Of a DNA stretch of 64,000 bases, positions 18,085-24,741 are shown in pieces (positions within the stretch are counted from its first letter, which is position 1; every line of letters starts with the position of its first letter). Below the pieces are notes generated by a model that saw nothing but the letters and a program-made list of their open reading frames with translations, was not told the origin of the DNA and did no database searches. Position numbers and translations under genes: made by a program. The stretch lies in contig CACZZZ010000001.1 in assembly GCA_902785825.1 (NCBI GenBank), forward strand, positions 62,001 through 126,000, given 5' to 3'. The DNA is from an uncultured Bacteroidia bacterium. Its GTDB lineage: Bacteria; Bacteroidota; Bacteroidia; Bacteroidales; UBA932.

Positions 18085-18551
18085 TGAGTAGAATCGCTTT
18101 ATTCCCAGGCTCTTTCGATCCATTCACCTCGGGTCACCTGAATATATTGACCAGGGCTCTGACAATCTTCGACGAGGTTGTCGTGGCGGTCGGTATCAAT
18201 CAAGCCAAGAGAGGCTTTTTCACAATGGAGCAGCGAGAGAACATAATAGCCCAGGCCACCAAAGGCCTTTCCGGCGTCAGGATCATGAGTTATGACGGCC
18301 TGACGGTGGATCTTTGCAAAGAGCTCGGTATCAGACATATAGTAAGGGGAGTGCGGAATATGACCGACTTCGACAATGAGCAGGCTGTGGCGGACGCCAA
18401 CCGTCACCTTTCTCCTGACATCGACACTATTATCATCCCTACCGCGCAGGAATATTCACATATATCATCTTCTGCCGTGCGGGATCTCCTGAGTCACCAC
18501 GGTGACTTGTCCCAGTTTATCCCGGGATGGGTGGAACTTCCCAAGGTCTGA
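18084..18551 (+). CDS. coaD: Phosphopantetheine adenylyltransferase
   Basis: CoaD joins AMP from ATP to 4'-phosphopantetheine, the penultimate step of coenzyme A synthesis. The 155-residue sequence has the nucleotidyltransferase motif GSFDPFTSGHLNI with the TxGH signature at residues 15-18, RGVRNMTDFDNE for substrate binding, and the C-terminal SSSAVRDL helix after PTAQEYSHI. It overlaps the end of ung by one base, and its stop TGA overlaps the ATG of the next gene. Confidence 0.96.
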   Translation: MSRIALFPGSFDPFTSGHLNILTRALTIFDEVVVAVGINQAKRGFFTMEQRENIIAQATKGLSGVRIMSYDGLTVDLCKELGIRHIVRGVRNMTDFDNEQAVADANRHLSPDIDTIIIPTAQEYSHISSSAVRDLLSHHGDLSQFIPGWVELPKV

Positions 18552-20065
18552 TGAGAAAGTTCGCCGCGATACTCCTTTCTCTCCTCATCTGTGGCCTTGA
18601 ACTGGCCGCTCAGGTTGACACGGCCAAGGTCAGGGAACTTGACGCCAGACTCGAGCGCTATTTCTCCTTGCTGGAGGCTGAGCCGGTGGAGGTGAAAAAG
18701 GCAGAGTGTGACGCTTTGATTGAAGCCGCCTCAGACAAGGATTTACGGCAAAGGATCGCTTTGAAGGCATATAACCACTACCTCAATTCTTCACTGATGG
18801 GAGATGAGGCAGTGGCTATTCATTTGACGGACAGGTGGTTCTCAAGAGGCGAGATTCCTATGGGATCTGAGAAAGACCTCTTTGACGCCAAACTTTTCGC
18901 CGAGTTTAACCGCCAGTCCCTTATCGGTATGCCAGCTCCGGAAGTGACTTTGCTGGACCCTTCCGGCGCCCACGTCACCTTCCCTGGTTCGGCTCCGCTC
19001 ACCAACCGTGGTTCGACTCCGCTCACCAACCGGTCCCTGAGCGGAGCCGAAGGGCCGGGCCGCTTCCAGGTCCTCTATTTCTACGACACCGACTGCGCCA
19101 AGTGCAAGATCGAGTCCCCGATGCTCCGCTCCCTTCTGGACGATAAGGACTACCCGGTCGATGTGTTCGCCGTGTACGTCGGCAGGGAAGAGGACAAATG
19201 GGCTTTTTGGCGTGAGTCCACATTCCGAGTCAAGGCCCAGAACACCAAAGTGATTCATCTGTGGGATCCGGATGACAGCTCCGATTACCAGATGCGTTAC
19301 GGAGTGACAGTGACTCCGAAGATGTTCCTGGTTGATCCGGATGGAGTTATTGTAGGCCGTAATCTGGACACTGATTCTCTTGAGAAACTCCTGGAAGCCA
19401 GTTTGGCCGCTCTGTATTATGATTATGGCGGAGATGAAGCCCTTGCCTTCTTTGACAAATTATTCTCGACTTCCGGCCCCAAAGTCAGTCCGGAGGATGT
19501 CACTGAGATAGCCTCAATGCTTGAGTCCAGGACTTTGGCGAGAGGAGACACCCTGTCTTTCAAACACCTTGAGGGTGATCTCCTATATTATCTGGCAGGC
19601 AAGAGAGGGGAAGGCTTTAAGGAGGGAACATATTCATTTATAAAAGATTATATCTTATCCAGACCTGAAGTTTGGAACAACGCTGACGACAGTCTTAAGG
19701 TTGTCGGGCTGGCTTCCATGATGGACGGGCTTCTGAGCAAGGCTCCTATTGGGGCCAGAATCCCCAAGACCAGTATCAAAGGCTGGAACAAGATGAGACG
19801 CAAGGGAGGACTTTTCTTCTTCAGCACCACGGGTTGCCCGGTGTGTGCCGCTGAGCAGGAAGCCGCGGATTCCCTCCATCTAAAGTATCTTAAAGTTGAC
19901 ATGACATCCCTTGAGAAAGAATCACCTCAGACGGCTCGTCAGTTGCTGGATTTCTTCGATCTTTCCGGCCTTCCGCACATCATTCAGACCGGCAGGAGAG
20001 GGGTGATCGAAAGACGTTATGTCAGCTTGGTCGAACATCTTTTATTTTTGGACGAAAAAGACTAA
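18551..20065 (+). CDS. Secreted protein with two thioredoxin-like domains (DUF5106/TlpA type), carrying a repeat insertion
   Basis: The 504-residue product starts at the ATG overlapping the coaD stop, directly before a signal peptide (MRKFAAILLSLLICGLELAAQ). A helical N-terminal part is followed by a first thioredoxin fold with redox motif CAKC (YFYDTDCAKCKIESPML) and cis-Pro region TVTPKMFL. A second thioredoxin-like domain near the C-terminus has CPVC (FFFSTTGCPVCAAEQE). It is probably a periplasmic disulfide reductase or isomerase like other TlpA relatives in this phylum. Residues 146-169, just before the first fold, are encoded by three copies of a palindromic repeat and look like an inserted, non-domain segment. 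Confidence 0.8.
   Translation: MRKFAAILLSLLICGLELAAQVDTAKVRELDARLERYFSLLEAEPVEVKKAECDALIEAASDKDLRQRIALKAYNHYLNSSLMGDEAVAIHLTDRWFSRGEIPMGSEKDLFDAKLFAEFNRQSLIGMPAPEVTLLDPSGAHVTFPGSAPLTNRGSTPLTNRSLSGAEGPGRFQVLYFYDTDCAKCKIESPMLRSLLDDKDYPVDVFAVYVGREEDKWAFWRESTFRVKAQNTKVIHLWDPDDSSDYQMRYGVTVTPKMFLVDPDGVIVGRNLDTDSLEKLLEASLAALYYDYGGDEALAFFDKLFSTSGPKVSPEDVTEIASMLESRTLARGDTLSFKHLEGDLLYYLAGKRGEGFKEGTYSFIKDYILSRPEVWNNADDSLKVVGLASMMDGLLSKAPIGARIPKTSIKGWNKMRRKGGLFFFSTTGCPVCAAEQEAADSLHLKYLKVDMTSLEKESPQTARQLLDFFDLSGLPHIIQTGRRGVIERRYVSLVEHLLFLDEKD
18986..19056 (+). repeat. Cluster of three palindromic repeat units inside a coding sequence
   Basis: Two 22-base units (18986-19007 and 19010-19031) contain TTCG(G/A)CTCCGCTCA between GGTT and AACC arms. 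A third unit (19032-19056) contains the same core in inverse orientation, TGAGCGGAGCCGAA, between CCCT and AGGG. Each can fold into a hairpin, and head-to-head orientation resembles clustered REP elements. The segment is read in frame as Ser/Pro/Leu/Thr/Asn/Arg-rich protein (GSAPLTNRGSTPLTNRSLSG). Confidence 0.8.
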
Positions 20066-20070
20066 ATTTG
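20063..20070 (+). promoter_or_regulatory. -7 promoter box of the aldolase gene
   Basis: TAAATTTG matches TAnnTTTG exactly and lies 61 bases before the aldolase ATG, overlapping the stop codon of the preceding gene. No TTTG was found at the ideal -33 distance. The AT-rich leader ends in a run of A and T before the start. Confidence 0.6.
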
Positions 20071-20131
20071 CACGGCTTTTGAAGCCAGGCAGACGGATTT
20101 GACAAATTCTTAAAGTTTTATTTATACAATT

Positions 20132-21133
20132 ATGGTTTCTTACAAAGATCTTGGCCTTGTGAACACCAGAGAGATGTTCGCTAAGGCTGTCGCTGGCGGT
20201 TACGCCATCCCCGCTTTCAATTTCAACAACATGGAGCAGCTCCAGGCCATCATCCAGGCCGCTGCCGAGACAAAGTCTCCTGTCATCCTCCAGGTTTCCA
20301 GCGGAGCGCGTAAATACGCCAACCAGACCCTCCTCCGTTACATGGCCGAGGGCGCTGTCGAGTATGCCAAGGAGCTTGGCTGGGAGCATCCCCAGATCTG
20401 CCTCCACCTTGATCACGGCAACTCTTTCGAGCTCTGCAAGAGCTGCGTTGACATGGGTTTCTCTTCTGTCATGATTGACGCTTCCTCTCTTCCTTACGAG
20501 GAGAATATCGCTTTGACAAAGCAGGTCGTTGACTACGCTCACCAGTACGACGTGACTGTCGAGGCTGAGCTTGGTGTCCTCGCCGGTGTTGAGGATGAGG
20601 TCTCCGCCGAGGAGTCCCACTACACCCGTCCTGAGGAGGTTATCGATTTCGCCACCCGTTCCGGTTGCGACTCCCTGGCTATCTCCATCGGAACATCCCA
20701 CGGTGCTTACAAGTTCAAGCCCGAGCAGTGCAAGAGGGATCCCAAGACCGGTCGTCTCGTTCCTCCGCCGCTCGCTTTCAACGTCCTTCATGAGATTGAG
20801 AAGAAGCTTCCCGGCTTCCCGATCGTTCTCCACGGCTCCTCTTCAGTTCCCCAGGAGTATGTTGACATCATCAACGCCCACGGCGGCAAACTTCCTGATG
20901 CTGTCGGTATCCCCGAGGAGCAGCTCAGAGAGGCCAGCAAGAGCGCTGTCTGCAAGATCAACATCGACTCCGACAGCCGTCTTGCGATGACCGCCGCTAT
21001 CCGCAAGGTCTTCGATGAGAAGCCCGGCGAGTTCGATCCCAGGAAGTACTTGGGCCCTGCTCGCGACGAGATGAAGAAGCTTTACATGCACAAGATCATC
21101 AACGTCCTCGGTTCCAACGGCAAAGCCGAATAG
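20132..21133 (+). CDS. fba: Class II fructose-bisphosphate aldolase
   Basis: The 333-residue zinc aldolase cleaves fructose-1,6-bisphosphate to glyceraldehyde-3-phosphate and dihydroxyacetone phosphate in glycolysis, and the reverse in gluconeogenesis. Family marks are PAFNFNNMEQ, the catalytic/metal segment LHLDHGN (Asp94, His95), the AELGVLAGVEDEV stretch and LHGSSSVP. Codon choice is much more restricted than in the neighbours (Gct, Ctt, Cgt, Aag), as expected for a highly expressed gene. It has its own promoter and ends 38 bases before a convergent hydrolase gene, with a palindromic repeat between them. Confidence 0.96.
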   Translation: MVSYKDLGLVNTREMFAKAVAGGYAIPAFNFNNMEQLQAIIQAAAETKSPVILQVSSGARKYANQTLLRYMAEGAVEYAKELGWEHPQICLHLDHGNSFELCKSCVDMGFSSVMIDASSLPYEENIALTKQVVDYAHQYDVTVEAELGVLAGVEDEVSAEESHYTRPEEVIDFATRSGCDSLAISIGTSHGAYKFKPEQCKRDPKTGRLVPPPLAFNVLHEIEKKLPGFPIVLHGSSSVPQEYVDIINAHGGKLPDAVGIPEEQLREASKSAVCKINIDSDSRLAMTAAIRKVFDEKPGEFDPRKYLGPARDEMKKLYMHKIINVLGSNGKAE

Positions 21134-21143
21134 TCGATCAATC

Positions 21144-21170
21144 TGTCATCCTGAGCGTAGCGAAGGATCT
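21144..21170 (+). repeat. Intergenic copy of the 27-base palindromic repeat
   Basis: The element contains TGAGCGTAGCGAAGGAT and differs from the rel copy at one base. ATCCT (21148-21152) can pair with AGGAT (21164-21168). It fills most of the 38-base gap between the convergent aldolase and hydrolase genes and might work as a 3' end stabiliser or terminator for one or both. Confidence 0.8.
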
Positions 21171-21171
21171 C

Positions 21172-22128
21172 CTATAGCGTCCGGGCTTTTTCCAAAAAGG
21201 CCCGGACGCGTGCTGTATATTCTTCAGGATGGTCTTTATAGGCCATGGCGTGCTCCGAACCTGGAGCTATCCAGATCTCCTTGTAGCCCTTTGTCTTAGC
21301 CTCGTAGTTCTTATAAACATGATCCGTTGGCACGAAGTCGTCCTTGTCGCCATGGATGAAAAGGACCGGACGCTCGCACTTCGCCAGCTGGTTCACTGAC
21401 GACGCCTCTTTGAAGTCCCAACCGTAGCGCTTCCTGCAGACAATGTTGGCGCTTGTCAGCACCGGGAATGGGGGCAGGTGGAACATGTCCTTGAGGTTGT
21501 GGGCGAACTGGTCCCAGACCGAGGAGTAGCCGCAGTCATCGACAAAGGCCCGGATATATTCCGGAAGATCGTCGTCACCGCTGAGCATCATCGTGGTGGC
21601 TCCGCCCATCGAGACTCCATGTATCACCATGAAATCGTCTCCCCAGATGTCGTGAGCCATCGCGGCGAACCTCTTGACATCCAGCCGGTCAAACCATCCC
21701 ATCTGGACGGCTCGTCCTTCCGAGAGGCCATGATAGTGGAGATCCGGCACCATGACGTTGTAGTTGAGGTCGTCCCTGTACATCCTCACCAGGTTCAGGA
21801 AGCAGATGTGGTTGTCCGTATATCCGTGTACGACGATGGCCGTTCCTTGGGCGTTGGCGGGATCCGCCGCGGAGGCATAGACCCCGTGGAGCTTGTAACC
21901 GTTCTCGCCGATCAGTGAAGTGTCCCTGAAAGCGCCGTTTTCATGAAGGGTGTCGTACCAGGACAATATGCCCGGATAACGGGACTCGGTCTTGGCCCTG
22001 TCGCCTTCTATATCGTTGCCGTGCTCCTCCGGGAGGAGAGCGAAATTGCACATGTATTTGCCTGCCAGACAGCCGTTTAACAAGATAGCGGCGGCGAGGA
22101 AAGCGAGGTAGTTGACTTTTTTTATCAT
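21172..22128 (-). CDS. Alpha/beta-hydrolase lipoprotein (serine aminopeptidase S33 type)
   Basis: The 318-residue product has a signal with lipobox LLNGC (Cys near residue 20), so it is probably a lipoprotein. The hydrolase fold shows the oxyanion-hole strand AIVVHGYTDN, the nucleophile elbow HGVSMGGAT with the catalytic Ser, an acid in HGDKDDFVP and the late His in APGSEHAMAYKDHPEE. This arrangement fits the alpha/beta-hydrolase group named serine aminopeptidase or monoacylglycerol lipase-like. The substrate is unknown. The gene stands alone, convergent to the aldolase gene. Its last codons form a strong hairpin. Confidence 0.85.
   Translation of the reverse strand: MIKKVNYLAFLAAAILLNGCLAGKYMCNFALLPEEHGNDIEGDRAKTESRYPGILSWYDTLHENGAFRDTSLIGENGYKLHGVYASAADPANAQGTAIVVHGYTDNHICFLNLVRMYRDDLNYNVMVPDLHYHGLSEGRAVQMGWFDRLDVKRFAAMAHDIWGDDFMVIHGVSMGGATTMMLSGDDDLPEYIRAFVDDCGYSSVWDQFAHNLKDMFHLPPFPVLTSANIVCRKRYGWDFKEASSVNQLAKCERPVLFIHGDKDDFVPTDHVYKNYEAKTKGYKEIWIAPGSEHAMAYKDHPEEYTARVRAFLEKARTL
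21177..21209 (-). terminator. Strong hairpin in the last codons of the hydrolase gene
   Basis: GCGTCCGGGC (21177-21186) is the exact complement of GCCCGGACGC (21200-21209). TTTT and AAAA extend the stem toward the loop, giving about 15 paired bases. It covers the last ten or so codons up to the penultimate codons of the hydrolase. No T tract follows on either strand, so it may act as a pause or mRNA-stabilising hairpin rather than a classical terminator. Confidence 0.5.
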
Positions 22129-22236
22129 AATAATGCCATTTTAATCGTTTCAAAATCGCAGTGTAAAATTAGAATATTATTCCGAATTTTTTATATTCGC
22201 GTAAGAAACTATTCATTAATCCAATACAAATCTATC

Positions 22237-23490
22237 ATGGCAGTTCAAGTAACAACCAAGACGTCCTACGGCCAAAGGCTGGGTAGCTCGTTCAGGGGAA
22301 TCGGCTCCGGTTTCCTCCTCTTGATCCTCGGTACCGTTTTACTATGGTGGAATGAAGGGCGTGCCGTCAAAACCGCAAGAATGCTCAACAGGGCGGAAAA
22401 GGTCGCGGTAGAGATGCCCGACATCAGCTCTGTCAACCCGGAATTTGACGGTAAACTTGTACACGCCACTGGCAAGGTAGCGACCAGTGATGTGTTGATT
22501 GACAATCAGTTCGGCATCCAGGAGAATGCTATTAAGCTACTGCGGAGTGTCGAGTATTACCAGGTTCAGGAGACATCCTCCTCGAAGACCAAAGATAAGC
22601 TTGGCGGAGGTCAGGAGACCGTGACCACTTATGACTACAAGAATGGTTGGAGCTCCTCAAGGATCAACTCTTCTGAGTTTAAAGATGAGAAATATCGCGG
22701 CTCGAATATTGTCCTCTCAGACGTTGAGAGCAAGGATTGGATAGCCGAGAACGTGAGTTTTGGGGCGTATAGGCTTCCCGCTGAACTCATCCGCTCCATA
22801 AGCGGTGAGCAGCCTGTGGAACTATCTCTGGGTGAGGATGTTATTAAGGCCATGAACAAGACCGCGGCGACGGTTAAGAAAGACACGGCTGTCCTGCTCG
22901 CACAAGCGGCTCTGAAGGAGTATAAATATCTCCATGTCAACAACAATGTCGTTTACATCGGCGCTGATCCTATGAATCCCCAGATCGGAGATGTCAAGAT
23001 CACCTTCACCAAAGTCCTGCCAGCCGATGTCTCCGTGTTGGCCAAGGTAGCCGGCGACACATTCACAAAGCACACCGACAAGAATGGCAAGTCCCTTGAA
23101 ACCCTCAGCATGGGCATAAGGGGCATGGATGAGATGTTCTCCTCCGAGCGCTCCACCAACAAGATGTGGACCTGGCTGCTTCGTATCCTCGGTTTCTTCC
23201 TTGTCGCTGGTGGACTTAAGGGAATATTTGAGATCCTTATCACTATCCTCAAGGTCATCCCGTTCATCGCCAATATAGTGAACCTTGCCACGAATATAGT
23301 CCTGAATGTCGTGGCGTTCGCATGGACGGTCATCGTGATCGCGCTCGCCTGGGTCTATTACAGGCCGGTTTTGGGAATACTGCTTCTGGCGGTTGCCGTG
23401 GGCGCGCTGATCTTCTTTGCCGGTAAAGGCAAGGACAAAGGCCCCCAGGAGCCCCAGGCACCTGAAACACCGGCTCCTGCCGCCGAATAA
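22237..23490 (+). CDS. TMEM43 family membrane protein
   Basis: The 417-residue product matches the TMEM43/LUMA family. It has an N-terminal helix after a short cytosolic stretch (GSGFLLLILGTVLLWWNEGRAV, where NEGR is the family hallmark), a long soluble domain (about residues 50-300) and three to four C-terminal helices between about 305 and 395. The C-terminus is a short Pro/Glu-rich tail. The function in bacteria is unknown. The gene is monocistronic: a TATATTCG box (22192-22199, one mismatch to the -7 consensus) lies upstream and a terminator downstream. Confidence 0.88.
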   Translation: MAVQVTTKTSYGQRLGSSFRGIGSGFLLLILGTVLLWWNEGRAVKTARMLNRAEKVAVEMPDISSVNPEFDGKLVHATGKVATSDVLIDNQFGIQENAIKLLRSVEYYQVQETSSSKTKDKLGGGQETVTTYDYKNGWSSSRINSSEFKDEKYRGSNIVLSDVESKDWIAENVSFGAYRLPAELIRSISGEQPVELSLGEDVIKAMNKTAATVKKDTAVLLAQAALKEYKYLHVNNNVVYIGADPMNPQIGDVKITFTKVLPADVSVLAKVAGDTFTKHTDKNGKSLETLSMGIRGMDEMFSSERSTNKMWTWLLRILGFFLVAGGLKGIFEILITILKVIPFIANIVNLATNIVLNVVAFAWTVIVIALAWVYYRPVLGILLLAVAVGALIFFAGKGKDKGPQEPQAPETPAPAAE

Positions 23491-23507
23491 TTTTGGCGTC
23501 CAGATAG

Positions 23508-23538
23508 TTTGATTATCTCCGGCGAAGTGGTATCTTTG
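23508..23538 (+). promoter_or_regulatory. Promoter of the beta-propeller/TonB receptor operon, inside a terminator hairpin
   Basis: TTTG (23508-23511), a 19-base spacer and TATCTTTG (23531-23538) match the Bacteroidota consensus perfectly. The start codon at 23566 is 27 bases downstream of the box. The -7 box occupies the loop and the first base of the right arm of the hairpin at 23514-23547. Confidence 0.8.
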
Positions 23539-23547
23539 CCGGAGATA
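23514..23547 (+). terminator. Terminator of the TMEM43-family gene
   Basis: TATCTCCGGC (23514-23523) pairs perfectly with GCCGGAGATA (23538-23547) over a 14-base loop and is followed by TTTTTA. It lies 24 bases after the TMEM43-family stop codon. The next promoter is embedded in it. Confidence 0.75.
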
Positions 23548-23565
23548 TTTTTAGCTCTTTAAAAT

Positions 23566-24738
23566 ATGAATAGATTTGCACTGCTGGTTTTCAGCGTGGC
23601 TGCCCTTGCCGTAGCGACAGGCTGCCAAAAAGATGAAACCACCTCCAGGGATGCGGACCTTGCGGGTGTCAATGTCGCAGTAGGTGAAAAAGGAGGGTCA
23701 TTCTCCAAACTCTTCGTCCTCAATGAGGGCAATTTCCAGAAGAACAACTCGACCCTCGATTTCCTCAGGTTCTCTGATGGGAATTATGTGTCCGACGCTT
23801 TCGGATCCATGAACCCTGCTGTTGTCCAAGGTTTGGGAGACACGGGTAACGATCTCGCTCTGAATGATGGTAAGCTCTGGCTCGTGATGAACGGGTCAGG
23901 TTATGTACATGTCCTCGACGCCAAGGATGAGACCTTGGTGGCCTCGGTAGCCGTGCCTGATCCGAGGTTCATAGCCTTTGATTCGGGTCACGCATACGTA
24001 AGCTCTTATGCCGGAGCTATTTACGGAGGTGATGAAAAGAAGGGGAAGGTCTTTAGGATTGACCTTAAGACTTACAAGATCGATGGGGAGATCGAGGTTG
24101 GCTGCCAGCCCGAGGGTGTGGCTGTCGCCGGAGGTGTTCTTTATGTCGCCAACAGCGGCGGTTATAATTATGTCCATGAGAATACAGTGAGCGTGATCGA
24201 CCTTGGCACGTTCAAAGTCATGGGGAACATGGAAGTCGCGTCGAACCTCCATTATATGGTTACTGATTCGAAGGGAAGGATCTGGGTCTCCAGTTACGGG
24301 GAGAGTTCCTGGAGTCAGGACGATGCCGGGAATTGGGTCCAGAGCATGTCAGAGCCGATGGGATTGTATATGGCGACATACTTATCCATCCCCAAGACTG
24401 TCCAGGCTGTCAAGGATGTCCATGTCAGTTGTATGGTAATGGCAGGCCAGTATATTTATGCGATTGGCAATGCCGCGGAGATGACCGGAGGCTACGACAA
24501 CACGCTGTATAAGGTGTCCTTGACGGATTCGTCAGTCACCGCGACCTCTTTGTCAAAGACTGATGCAGCCAAGGTCGGCAATCCTTACGGAATATGCGTG
24601 AATATTGAAAGCGGAGACATCTACATCGCCGATGCCGATTACACCGGCCCTGGAAAGGTCTGGTGTTTCACCAAGGACTTGAAAAAGAAGTGGGTGGCTG
24701 TCGCGGGAATGTTGCCTGCCCACATGGTTATCTACTAG
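23566..24738 (+). CDS. Beta-propeller surface lipoprotein (DUF5074/YncE type, BtuG-like)
   Basis: The 390-residue product has a lipoprotein signal ending AVATGC. Repeated strands such as GKLWLVMNGSGYVHVLDAK, GHAYVSSYAG, GVLYVANSGG and GRIWVSSYGE recur at about 40-50-residue spacing and indicate a YncE/YVTN-like beta-propeller. In Bacteroidota such lipoproteins are often encoded next to TonB receptors; BtuG, which captures cobalamin on the cell surface beside BtuB, has this architecture. The TonB receptor gene follows after three bases. Corrinoid capture is the leading inference, but another cofactor is possible. No cobalamin or TPP riboswitch is seen upstream. Confidence 0.75.
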   Translation: MNRFALLVFSVAALAVATGCQKDETTSRDADLAGVNVAVGEKGGSFSKLFVLNEGNFQKNNSTLDFLRFSDGNYVSDAFGSMNPAVVQGLGDTGNDLALNDGKLWLVMNGSGYVHVLDAKDETLVASVAVPDPRFIAFDSGHAYVSSYAGAIYGGDEKKGKVFRIDLKTYKIDGEIEVGCQPEGVAVAGGVLYVANSGGYNYVHENTVSVIDLGTFKVMGNMEVASNLHYMVTDSKGRIWVSSYGESSWSQDDAGNWVQSMSEPMGLYMATYLSIPKTVQAVKDVHVSCMVMAGQYIYAIGNAAEMTGGYDNTLYKVSLTDSSVTATSLSKTDAAKVGNPYGICVNIESGDIYIADADYTGPGKVWCFTKDLKKKWVAVAGMLPAHMVIY

Positions 24739-24741
24739 TCC

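Noticed and set aside
23491..23565. Cobalamin or TPP riboswitch ahead of the uptake genes
   Set aside because: The 75-base gap is too short for a cobalamin riboswitch and holds only a hairpin and a promoter. No B12 box or TPP CUGAGA pattern was found.
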